6,436 nucleotides of DNA from JAVRLB01 sp049965455 (GTDB lineage: Archaea; Thermoplasmatota; Thermoplasmata; Thermoplasmatales; ARK-15): the NCBI GenBank assembly GCA_049965455.1, contig JBMFWH010000067.1, positions 1 through 6,436 of the forward strand. The letters run 5' to 3'. A program made the position numbers and the translations under genes. The stretch's first letter is position 1; each line of letters begins with the position of its first letter. The notes beneath the pieces were generated by a model. The model was not told where the DNA came from. It saw only the letters and a list, made by a program, of their open reading frames with translations, and did no database searches. This document shows positions 1-5,290 of the stretch, in pieces.

Positions 1-316
1 ATTTGCCGTTTACTGTGGCATTTGAAGTTACAAGGTATCTGCCTGGTGATGAATAGAAATGTGATACTGTATATTCATTGCCTGTCAATAGTTTGGCAGT
101 GGATGAATATCCATCCCCAAAGTTAAATGTTACTTTCGACGGTGTTCCCCCTGAAATGAAAGCTGTAAACGAGATATTTTGGCCCACAGTAGCTGTAGAC
201 GTGTTGATAGAGACAGTCATACTAGGCACTCCACTTGGCATAACTTCCAGCGCTGCTATTACTACGATTATTACAATTAATACTGAAATTATAGCATATA
301 TAATTTTTTTATTCAT
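1..316 (-). CDS. Membrane-anchored PKD-domain surface protein, N-terminal part (cut by window edge)
   Basis: This minus-strand gene starts with ATG at 316 and stays open to the window edge, giving 105 residues without a stop. Residues 6-23 (IYAIISVLIVIIVVIAAL) follow MNKKI and form one strongly hydrophobic helix, a signal anchor or uncleaved signal peptide. Outside it, from about residue 30, comes a Thr/Ser-rich beta domain with the PKD signature FNFGDGYSS and then HFYSSPGRYLVTSNATVNG. PKD domains are Ig-like extracellular folds of surface layer, adhesion and binding proteins. The protein is therefore probably anchored in the membrane and faces outward. The remainder, and so the specific role, lies outside the window; solute-binding, S-layer-like and protease functions are all possible. 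A TATA-like box lies about 23 nt before the start, which suggests a very short leader. Confidence 0.75.
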   Translation of the reverse strand, partial: MNKKIIYAIISVLIVIIVVIAALEVMPSGVPSMTVSINTSTATVGQNISFTAFISGGTPSKVTFNFGDGYSSTAKLLTGNEYTVSHFYSSPGRYLVTSNATVNGK

Positions 317-334
317 TTTTTCACGCTCTTGTTA

Positions 335-344
335 GTATTTTTAT
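335..344 (-). promoter_or_regulatory. Candidate TATA box for the PKD-domain protein gene
   Basis: On the minus strand ATAAAAATAC lies with its centre about 23 nt upstream of the ATG at 316. This is archaeal TATA spacing for a leaderless or nearly leaderless transcript. A second AT-rich candidate (around 384-395) would give a leader of about 45 nt. No good Shine-Dalgarno sequence precedes the ATG. Confidence 0.4.
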
Positions 345-401
345 GCTATGACATAGCTTGACATTAGCTTATAAGTTCCTAATATTTAAAAATTTCTTAA
401 A

Positions 402-419
402 TTTTGTTCTGGGACAAAA
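402..419 (-). terminator. Short hairpin directly after the remnant ORF at 420-506
   Basis: TTTTGT (402-407) and ACAAAA (414-419) are perfect inverted arms around a 6-nt loop. On the minus strand the hairpin follows the stop codon at 420-422 with no gap and is followed by TTT. The position suits a transcript end for the small minus-strand gene remnant. The stem is only 6 bp and AT-rich, so this is tentative. Confidence 0.35.
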
Positions 420-506
420 CTATTTTTTAGGATCTTCTAATTGCTTTTCCATCTCTTTTGGCACTGTTACTTTAAATATATAGAGCTCTGCACCATAACT
501 CTTCAT
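420..506 (-). pseudogene. Unrecognised small ORF, probable C-terminal end of the gene at 508-675 in another frame
   Basis: ATG at 506 opens a 28-residue reading frame (MKSYGAELYIFKVTVPKEME followed by KQLEDPKK) that ends at TAG 420-422. It begins 1 nt after the stop codon of the minus-strand ORF 508-675, shifted by one base. Joined by removing one base, the two would read through as one protein (..KVKVIENMKSYGAELY..). The sequence has protein-like composition, with alternating hydrophobic residues and a charged tail, but I recognise no family. Either a frameshift broke one gene, or these are two tiny adjacent ORFs. No ribosome binding site supports an independent start at 506, so a broken gene seems more likely. 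Confidence 0.35.
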
Positions 507-507
507 G

Positions 508-675
508 TTATTCTATTACTTTTACCCTATGCTTTTCTGCAATTATTATTACTCCTTTTATTAGTTTTATATGCGGTATATCCTCCAGCAAACCTTTCTT
601 ATGAAATATATATTTGCCTTTATGGCGCTTTATATCTATTCTTATATCGTCTAAATATAAAATGGTCCAAACCAT
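508..675 (-). pseudogene. Unrecognised 55-aa ORF, 5'-truncated remnant gene
   Basis: Frame open from ATG 675 to TAA 508-510, 55 residues, containing DDIRIDIKRHKGKYIFHKKG and then LLEDIPHIKLIKGVIIIAEK. Codon use (many ATA for Ile, AAA/AAG for Lys) matches the neighbouring genes, so it looks as if it was once coding. The first few codons overlap the 5' edge of the plus-strand tnpB remnant (661-819), and a TGA lies directly upstream in frame. The real N-terminus therefore appears to have been lost where the transposon fragment joined. No family recognised. The plus-strand reading of the same bases is a Leu-rich hydrophobic string, a typical antisense shadow. Confidence 0.4.
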
Positions 676-819
676 TCAGATCTCAATGCGGTGTACAAGA
701 TACATAAAAAGGCAATCCCCGAAACTTTCGCAGACGGGATAGAGGGTATAGGGTTATACCCAAGAAGTTCAAGCATCTCTGAATTCATAAGGATTATAAC
801 TTCCAGAGGTGGATGCTAA
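661..819 (+). pseudogene. tnpB: C-terminal remnant of an IS605-type TnpB
   Basis: From 661 the plus strand reads about 53 codons to TAA 817-819. The stretch HSDLNAVYKIHKKAIPETFA, then DGIEGIGLYP and a 20-residue tail ending in RGGC, matches the end of a known TnpB subfamily. In that family a DxNxxYxIxxKAxPxAFADGIEG-like segment follows the zinc ribbon. The Asp of SDLNA corresponds to the third RuvC catalytic residue. The zinc ribbon, the rest of the RuvC domain and the start are absent: an in-frame TAA stands immediately before 661. Only the 3' end of a transposon copy therefore survives, and it cannot make a working protein. The family call rests on memory of the motif, not a search. Confidence 0.7.
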
Positions 820-891
820 CATAGTTAACAGAAATCATAACCGGATAATTTAATACTTAACAATATTTTTATGTTAATGTGATTAGATAAC

Positions 892-898
892 AAAAAAA
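892..898 (-). terminator. T7 tract after the aldo/keto reductase gene
   Basis: On the minus strand a run of seven T lies about 10 nt beyond the stop codon of the reductase gene (909-911). Archaeal transcription commonly ends in such U tracts without a hairpin. Confidence 0.45.
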
Positions 899-908
899 TA
901 ATAAAGAA

Positions 909-1928
909 TTAGCGAATTATCTCGAAGTCTCGGTCTTGGCCCTGCCTCTGTATCATCCAGTTTGGATACATGGACCTGCTCTCAGATACTTTGTCCAGCC
1001 GTTCTATCTGCCCTACCTTAAGGTTTACATCTATCGATCCTAAATCCTCTTCAAGCTGTTCCATGTTTCTGGCTCCTATCAGCACTATAACCCTCTTGTT
1101 CACAAGCCAGGAAAGCGCCACCTGAGAAGGTTTGCAACCCTGCTCTTCTGCAATTTTCTTCACTTCATCAACAACATCCCAGCCCCTGCTCTCATCAAAG
1201 TATGGAAAGAAGAAACCTCTATCTCCCATCCTTGTTCCGCCGGTAGGTTTCTCGCCTCTTTTGTATTTACCTGTTAAAATTCCGCCATGTAATGGGCTCC
1301 ATGACAAAAGTGACATTTTGCTGTATTTTAAAAATGGCATAATTTCATACTCAACGTCCCTGTTGATCAGACTATAGTTCATCTGCGCACTTTCATATCT
1401 TGCAAATCCTCTCTCTTCAACCATTGCCTGCAACGTTGCCATTTGCCATGCTGCAAAATTGGACAGCGCAGGATATATTACCTTTCCCTGGTCCACAAAA
1501 GATTGCATGGCCTCAACCATTTCTTTCAAGTTGCTCTCACTGTCCCAACCATGATATTGATAAATATCCACCCATGATGTGCCAAGTCTTTCAAGGCTCT
1601 TTCTTAAGGATATGCTCATATGATGCCTAGAAAGCCCTAGCTCATTTACTCCTTTTCCCATCTTGCCTCTGACCTTCGTGGCTATCATCACCTGATCCCT
1701 GTACTTCTTTATAGATTTCCCAAGCATAATTTCAGAATCTCCAGAATCATATACATCTGCAGTATCATACAGATTTACACCAGCATCAATACAGCGTTTT
1801 ATCATCCTATCAGATAATTCTTGATTTACTCCACCAAGTTTCCATATGTTTTTCTCGCCAAATGTCATAGCTCCAAATGCAAGAACTGAAACAAATGTTC
1901 CGGTATTTCCGTATTTTATATATTTCAT
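909..1928 (-). CDS. Aldo/keto reductase (NADPH-dependent oxidoreductase family)
   Basis: This 339-residue protein has the full (beta/alpha)8 aldo/keto reductase pattern. It opens with the typical YGNTGTFVSVLAFGAMTFG. The catalytic tetrad is Asp55 and Tyr60 (in NLYDTADVYDSGDSE), Lys85 (in IATKV) and His126 (in IYQYHGWD). The C-terminal part contains the cofactor-binding type of motif (LLSWSPLHGGILTGKYKRGE; later VIVLIGARNMEQLEEDL, where Gly-Ala-Arg contacts the adenosine phosphate in relatives). The length is normal for the ~340-aa oxidoreductase branch that also contains YajO-like and YcsN-like proteins. The protein is soluble and cytoplasmic, reducing carbonyls or oxidising alcohols with NADP(H); the natural substrate cannot be read from sequence. 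ATG 1928 is chosen because the family N-terminus begins there and a TATA box sits 25 nt upstream, implying a leaderless mRNA. The gene stands alone between transposon remnants. Confidence 0.92.
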   Translation of the reverse strand: MKYIKYGNTGTFVSVLAFGAMTFGEKNIWKLGGVNQELSDRMIKRCIDAGVNLYDTADVYDSGDSEIMLGKSIKKYRDQVMIATKVRGKMGKGVNELGLSRHHMSISLRKSLERLGTSWVDIYQYHGWDSESNLKEMVEAMQSFVDQGKVIYPALSNFAAWQMATLQAMVEERGFARYESAQMNYSLINRDVEYEIMPFLKYSKMSLLSWSPLHGGILTGKYKRGEKPTGGTRMGDRGFFFPYFDESRGWDVVDEVKKIAEEQGCKPSQVALSWLVNKRVIVLIGARNMEQLEEDLGSIDVNLKVGQIERLDKVSESRSMYPNWMIQRQGQDRDFEIIR

Positions 1929-1944
1929 AATGATATAGTATCTT

Positions 1945-1965
1945 TTTTAATATATTAATATTTCT
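1945..1965 (-). promoter_or_regulatory. TATA region for the aldo/keto reductase gene
   Basis: The minus strand reads GAAATATTAATATATTAAAA here. Its centre lies about 25 nt before ATG 1928, so transcription should begin at or next to the start codon. No Shine-Dalgarno sequence is present, which fits a leaderless message. Confidence 0.5.
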
Positions 1966-1981
1966 TTAGTTCGAAGTAGGC

Positions 1982-2007
1982 TTATAGTTCTAGCTCCTTT
2001 GACTATA
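1982..2007 (+). repeat. Inverted repeat, left end of the dead IS
   Basis: 26 bp from TTATAGTTC to TTTGACTATA. Pairs with 2661-2686 (reverse complement) at 20 of 26 positions; the outer 7 and inner 12 bases are identical and the divergence is in the middle. Confidence 0.6.
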
Positions 2008-2206
2008 TTAATTATATTTTTATTTGGCTTTGTCAAATCTCCGTTGAAAATATTAAAAATAGTATCAACAATCATACCACGCATATTTCGAAAGCGATTC
2101 AAATAAAATGATCCAGATAGAAGCTATGCCTTCGGTAAAATGAAATAATATTCACATATCGACGAAAAGTTGACACGATCTTTTATTTTTTATCATTATT
2201 TTCATC

Positions 2207-2642
2207 TCATTCAACTAAGACATAAAATACTCCTATCTTGCATTCTTCCGGTAACCCGCTCCAGAATGCCTATTCCAGTGTCCGCAAATAATAGCTCTTA
2301 TCCAAGCTCTCATGATATCTTACCGTTACCAATTTACATATTCTTCAAATATTTCATGTTCCATCTTGTGTTTTTCATATACGTCATACTAGTCTTCTTG
2401 CTCCTACTTTCTGCTCATTATAAGCTTTAAGCACTAATCTTTCTTCTTCGGGGTTAGTATCTTTCACTTTTCTGCCTCGTTTCTTCATAGTTATTATTAG
2501 TATTGAGCCAATAAATTAATACACACTTTATTTTTGAGATGCTTATTTTCAGATCTGTAGAGATCTGTTTGTAACTTTGACCTTTTTTCTTGACTCTGAC
2601 AATGTACCTGATTTTTCGTTCTGTGAGTTTCAGAGAGCTCAT
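2207..2642 (-). pseudogene. IS481/ISA0963-like transposase relic, core deleted
   Basis: Three pieces of one transposase in two or more frames. From ATG 2642: LKLTERKIRYIVRVKKKGQS then YKQISTDLKISISKIK, the N-terminal helix-turn-helix of the family. Near 2488 the frame shifts and continues as KKRGRKVKDTNPEEERLVLK, then AYNEQKVGARRLV, ending in TGA 2384-2386. At 2320-2207 follows the family C-terminus, RYHESLDKSYYLRTLE, a TAG where Gln or Glu is expected, then AFWSGLPEECKIGVFYVLVE. In family members roughly 150 residues with the DDE triad separate the second and third parts; here only about 20 codons remain. The ORF as open frame extends upstream to 2819, but that part is the antisense of the next element, so 2642 is taken as the start. 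The family name is inferred from remembered motifs. Confidence 0.7.
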
Positions 2643-2660
2643 AAAAGAGCATTCTCTTTT

Positions 2661-2686
2661 TATAGTCAAAGGTTTCGGTACTATAA
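2661..2686 (-). repeat. Inverted repeat, right end of the dead IS
   Basis: Partner of 1982-2007. It lies 18 bp before the transposase start on the minus strand, so it probably also carries promoter elements (ACTATAAAAAG). Confidence 0.6.
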
Positions 2687-2704
2687 CACACATCCCAAAT
2701 CTCA

Positions 2705-2743
2705 CTATGCTGGTAATATTAAGTTGGATGAATAATATTTTTT
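2705..2743 (+). repeat. Left inverted repeat of the two-gene IS
   Basis: 39 bp. Against the reverse complement of 4821-4859 without gaps, 27 positions match, in blocks CTATG, GG, AAT, GTTGGAT, ATA and ATTTTTT. Identical spacing of all six blocks makes chance unlikely, although the A/T part is weak evidence alone. Confidence 0.6.
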
Positions 2744-2773
2744 CACTCAATTTTTTATGTATAATAAATAGTA

Positions 2774-2789
2774 CCGAAAAGTTTATTAA
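2774..2789 (+). promoter_or_regulatory. BRE/TATA promoter of the two-gene IS
   Basis: CCGAAAAG followed by TTTATTAA (2782-2789). The box centre lies about 26 nt before ATG 2812, so the mRNA should start at or beside the start codon (leaderless). The core AAGTTTATTAA type is also seen in the ilvE promoter of this window. Confidence 0.55.
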
Positions 2790-2811
2790 GTATAACCTAT
2801 TTAGGTTATAC
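2790..2811 (+). promoter_or_regulatory. Perfect 22-bp palindrome between TATA box and start: likely operator
   Basis: GTATAACCTA and TAGGTTATAC are perfect inverted arms of 10 bp around a central TT. The palindrome begins one base after the TATA box and ends one base before ATG 2812. A dimeric protein bound here would block the polymerase from the start site. Because the message appears leaderless, the palindrome would not be in the mRNA, which favours an operator over an RNA hairpin. The first product of the element, or a host repressor, could be the binder; this is inference. Confidence 0.6.
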
Positions 2812-3126
2812 ATGACCATTGTTGTTAGAAAAAAGAAAAATAAAAATGGAAAAGAGTACTATGATATGGTAGATGTGCGAAGAGTCAATGGTAATGTCAA
2901 GATCAAGTACGTAGGATATCTTGGCAAAACTCCTGACTCTAAAAAGGAAATTGAATTGGGGCAGGTATTGCCTTACCTGACCAGGCTTCTTAGCAAAGGG
3001 ATAAGCCAGGAAGAGATCCGTGAAATACTGCATAAAATTGGCATTAACTATGATCTTACTCCCATTACCAGGATCATAATAGAGAATGACCTGAAACTGA
3101 AGAAAACATTTTTGAAGATCAAATGA
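2812..3126 (+). CDS. First protein of the two-gene IS: small basic protein with transposase N-terminal-like module
   Basis: 104 residues. Residues 1-40 (basic RKKKNKNGKEYYDMVDVRRV then KIKYVGYLGK) form a small beta module resembling the N-termini of IS1634-type transposases (YYxLVExxRxxGKVxxxxxxYLG). Residues 48-78 are predicted helical, with GISQEEIREILHKIGIN resembling a helix-turn-helix. The tail is Lys-rich (NDLKLKKTFLKIK). ATG 2812 is chosen because the TATA box and palindrome precede it directly; the open frame reaches back to 2590, but that part runs through the inverted repeat and the neighbouring relic. It overlaps the transposase start by ATGA, so translation is probably coupled and both products are made in similar amounts. 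Likely roles are DNA-end recognition, transposase partner or autoregulator of the palindrome. No specific function is shown by the sequence. Confidence 0.75.
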   Translation: MTIVVRKKKNKNGKEYYDMVDVRRVNGNVKIKYVGYLGKTPDSKKEIELGQVLPYLTRLLSKGISQEEIREILHKIGINYDLTPITRIIIENDLKLKKTFLKIK

Positions 3127-4808
3127 AAGCAATAAAAGAGATCGTATTCAAGACTGCACTAACTGTATGTCCAGTTTGCCATACGCATCTGGTAGTATAC
3201 AAAACAGTGAGAAGAACTGTGAAATCAATAGAGATGGGCGAATTTGTCGCTGTTCATAAACTCATGATCTGCAAAAAACACAAAACAATATTCAGGTCTG
3301 AAGAGCTTGCATCCTTGATTGGATCACACTGCATATACGCTAACGATGTTATGGTAGAAACTGGAAATAGGCGGTACATAGGCGGCAGAAGTTGCTCAGA
3401 GATCTCAAAAGATCTGGGAATTGGCATATCAGAACGGCATGTCAGGAACCTGAGCAATACTGCCGTAGAGATCTTTAAAATAATTCACGAAGAAAATATA
3501 GCAAAGATTAGGGAATCTATGAAGTCATACATTTTAAGCATTGATGGCACAGTAGATTCAGAGTATTCGATGATCGTGGTGGTCAGGGATACAATCTCAG
3601 GTTTTACGCTCTATGCTAAAAAATGCAGTGCAGAATCGTATGAAGAAATAAAGAGCATACTGCAGGAGATAAAATTGCGATTTGGAGAACCGGCAGGCAT
3701 AATAAGTGATATGAGGTCTGGCATACTATCAGCTGCAAAAGCGGTATTTCCAGATGTGCCAAAGAGAATATGCTTAATGCATTTTCTTAGAGACTTAGGA
3801 AAAGATCTGATGGATAACATGCATATAGAATTAGGGAAGGCAATAAACAGGAAAGGAATTAAAAATGCGTTAAAGAGAATACTTAGATCCCTTCCAGTAT
3901 ATGATCAGGAAACATTAGATGATTTAAAAGCCGGATTTTGCAGAGACCGGAACAAAATGGAACAAATGGCGATCCGGAGGATCATAGAACCAGTAGTGAT
4001 GCATACAGGAAGCAGTGGTTATGGATTTCCATTCACGTTAAAGAACCTGAATTTTTACGGATTATGTAAAGAAGCACTCAACAAGTTAGAAGAACTTTCA
4101 GAAAAGATAAACGGGCAAGATGCAAAAATGATCATGGAAGAGATAAGGACCCTCTTAAAATTTGTAACAGCCAATAAAGAGATAAAAGAACAGGCAGAAA
4201 AACTGGCAGAAGTAAACAAGCTGTTTCAAAAGTTGAGAATGGCGTTCAAAGTCCCAGATCACGGAAAGCTGTCCGAAGATCTGGAAGATGATGATTTAGC
4301 AGAATTGCAAACCAGTATAGTAATTGAAGAGTTGAAAGTGTATATGGGAGTGAATATACCAGCATATCTATACAAATCTGCAAAACATATAATAGAAAAG
4401 TATGAAGAACGAAAAGAGCTGTTGTTTTCAAACAATAAAGATCACACGATACCAAGAACAAATAACGAGATGGAACAATTTTTCAGGAAGATACGAAGGA
4501 ATGTGAGAAAAAGGACAGGGAACACGTCCACAGGAAGATTATTAACAATAAATGGAGAATCATTGGCACTGTTTCAGAACATGGGAAATGAGAAGTATGT
4601 GAAGTTAGTATTTGGAACAAAGGATTTAGGATCAACATTTGGAAAGTACCGGAAATTGGTAACAAAGAAAAAAATGAAGAAAAGCCAGATCTTAGAGTTA
4701 GTAGACAAAGGCATTGAAAAGATACTAACAGATACACTGTCTGAAACTCCGTATACTTTAGAATTTATGGAAAAGGCATATAATTCTGTGGATTTAGAAA
4801 AGATATAG
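3123..4808 (+). CDS. DDE-type transposase of the two-gene IS
   Basis: 561 residues. An N-terminal zinc ribbon (Cys16-x2-Cys19 and Cys50-x2-His53) is followed by a helix-turn-helix-like stretch around 90-115 (SCSEISKDLGIGISERHVRN). The RNase H-like catalytic domain then begins. Asp141 in YILSIDGT and Asp196 in GIISDMRSG are the first two carboxylates; the CxxH pair RICLMHFLRDLGKD (Cys217, His220) is typical of MULE/IS256-like transposases. A long helical insertion (about 230-440) precedes TNNEMEQFFRKIRRNVRKRT, where Glu451 (or Glu449) is the likely third carboxylate. The tail is basic. It should bind the element ends and cut and join DNA. All motifs are intact and in one frame. It starts inside the stop codon of the first gene (ATGA) without a ribosome binding site of its own, implying coupled translation. 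Confidence 0.85.
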   Translation: MKAIKEIVFKTALTVCPVCHTHLVVYKTVRRTVKSIEMGEFVAVHKLMICKKHKTIFRSEELASLIGSHCIYANDVMVETGNRRYIGGRSCSEISKDLGIGISERHVRNLSNTAVEIFKIIHEENIAKIRESMKSYILSIDGTVDSEYSMIVVVRDTISGFTLYAKKCSAESYEEIKSILQEIKLRFGEPAGIISDMRSGILSAAKAVFPDVPKRICLMHFLRDLGKDLMDNMHIELGKAINRKGIKNALKRILRSLPVYDQETLDDLKAGFCRDRNKMEQMAIRRIIEPVVMHTGSSGYGFPFTLKNLNFYGLCKEALNKLEELSEKINGQDAKMIMEEIRTLLKFVTANKEIKEQAEKLAEVNKLFQKLRMAFKVPDHGKLSEDLEDDDLAELQTSIVIEELKVYMGVNIPAYLYKSAKHIIEKYEERKELLFSNNKDHTIPRTNNEMEQFFRKIRRNVRKRTGNTSTGRLLTINGESLALFQNMGNEKYVKLVFGTKDLGSTFGKYRKLVTKKKMKKSQILELVDKGIEKILTDTLSETPYTLEFMEKAYNSVDLEKI

Positions 4809-4820
4809 AGCAAAAAAAAT

Positions 4821-4859
4821 AAAAAATCATATAAATCCAACCGTCAATTTCCGCCATAG
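4821..4859 (-). repeat. Right inverted repeat of the two-gene IS
   Basis: Partner of 2705-2743 (27 of 39 matches). It begins 13 nt after the transposase stop codon. Confidence 0.6.
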
Positions 4860-4865
4860 AAAAAA

Positions 4866-4884
4866 CAGTAAAGTTTTTAATAAT
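4866..4884 (+). promoter_or_regulatory. BRE/TATA promoter of superoxide reductase
   Basis: CAGTAAAG followed by TTTTTAATAA. The predicted start lies about 25 nt downstream, near 4903, leaving a leader of about 20 nt that contains the ribosome binding site. The IS right end stops at 4859, so the promoter is spared. Confidence 0.5.
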
Positions 4885-4910
4885 GTATGAATAATGATTT
4901 ACCTGAAAAA

Positions 4911-4916
4911 GAGGTG
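4911..4916 (+). promoter_or_regulatory. Ribosome binding site of superoxide reductase (GAGGTG)
   Basis: GAGGTG lies 8 nt before ATG 4925 and fixes this start. The same hexamer precedes ilvE in this window. Confidence 0.7.
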
Positions 4917-4924
4917 TTTAAAAA

Positions 4925-5290
4925 ATGAAAAAATTTGGAGACGTAATAGTTTCCCCTGAAAAAGAGGGAAAAGAGAAGCATGTGCCAATTATAGACGCCC
5001 CGAAAAAAGTCAAGGCCGGGCAGTTTTTTACAGTGAATGTGACCGTAGGAAAGGATGTACCACACCCAAATCTGGTGGAACATCATATCAAATGGATACA
5101 GGTTTATGCACAGATAGAGGGTAGGCCATTTAATCCAGTACATGTTGCTACTTTCGACCTGGGCCCAACTTTCGCAGACCCGAACGTGACATTCAGAATG
5201 AAAATTGACAAAAAGACAACGCTCTATGTGCTCGAATACTGCAATCTCCACGGTGTATGGGAAAACTCTGCAGAAATTGAAATAGAATAA
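4925..5290 (+). CDS. sor: Superoxide reductase (neelaredoxin type, class II)
   Basis: 121 residues, the length of one-iron superoxide reductases. The protein reduces superoxide to hydrogen peroxide at a mononuclear iron site without making oxygen, taking electrons from rubredoxin-like carriers in known members. Iron ligands seen: His19 in EKHVP, His47 in DVPHPN, His53 (next to His54) in LVEHHIKWIQVY, and Cys106 and His109 in EYCNLHGVW. These match the four-His, one-Cys centre. Glu17-Lys18 before the first His are the conserved residues at the active-site mouth. The N-terminal rubredoxin-like domain of desulfoferrodoxins is absent. No signal peptide, so cytoplasmic. Single gene with its own promoter and GAGGTG site, beginning 66 nt after the IS end, and convergent with ilvE. 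No rubredoxin or peroxidase gene is visible nearby. Confidence 0.93.
   Translation: MKKFGDVIVSPEKEGKEKHVPIIDAPKKVKAGQFFTVNVTVGKDVPHPNLVEHHIKWIQVYAQIEGRPFNPVHVATFDLGPTFADPNVTFRMKIDKKTTLYVLEYCNLHGVWENSAEIEIE

Larger units (their letters stand above)
1982..2686 (-). mobile_element. Dead IS481/ISA0963-like insertion sequence
   Basis: About 705 bp bounded by imperfect inverted repeats: 1982-2007 and 2661-2686 match at 20 of 26 positions when one is reversed, including a perfect CCTTTGACTATA on the inner side. Between them lies a transposase relic on the minus strand (2207-2642) that keeps the N-terminal and C-terminal ends but not the DDE core. About 200 bp between 2008 and 2206 contains no ORF I can identify. 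No target duplication is visible. The element cannot move by itself but still has both ends, so an intact relative could in principle mobilise it. Confidence 0.6.
2705..4859 (+). mobile_element. Two-gene insertion sequence with DDE transposase, apparently intact
   Basis: About 2155 bp with imperfect 39-bp inverted ends (27 of 39 identical), a promoter and putative operator, and two ORFs overlapping by ATGA (2812-3126 and 3123-4808). Neither ORF has an internal stop or frameshift, so the copy may be active. The left end lies 18 bp from the edge of the dead IS; the right end stops a few bases before the superoxide reductase promoter. No target duplication is obvious: the flanking octamers (2697-2704 and 4860-4867) agree at only 5 of 8 positions. 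The exact outer boundary is uncertain by a few bases. I cannot assign an ISfinder family; the transposase resembles the ISL3/IS256/MULE type of fold. Confidence 0.7.

Noticed and set aside
351..373. Two near repeats ACATAGCTTG / ACATTAGCTTA upstream of the PKD gene
   Set aside because: Too short and only two copies; not distinguishable from chance in AT-rich sequence.
441..707. Plus-strand 88-residue ORF rich in Leu and Tyr, resembling a membrane protein
   Set aside because: It is antisense to the minus-strand remnants at 420-675 and runs out of frame into the tnpB remnant. The hydrophobic look comes from reading AT-rich antisense codons; no promoter or ribosome binding site supports it.
2170..2430. 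Plus-strand 86-residue hydrophobic ORF
   Set aside because: It lies entirely antisense to the transposase relic, whose family motifs are readable on the minus strand.
2590..2811. Longer start for the first gene of the two-gene IS (from ATG 2590)
   Set aside because: The added 74 codons would cross the inverted repeat and the antisense of the neighbouring relic, and would place the TATA box and palindrome inside the gene.
2643..2819. Upstream extension of the relic transposase frame to ATG 2819
   Set aside because: This part is antisense to the promoter, palindrome and left end of the other element; the family N-terminus begins at ATG 2642.
2697..4867. Target-site duplication around the two-gene IS
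   Set aside because: The flanking octamers agree at only 5 of 8 positions in A-rich DNA, no better than chance.
4877..5251. Minus-strand 124-residue ORF
   Set aside because: It is the shadow of the superoxide reductase gene, which has all its metal ligands on the plus strand.
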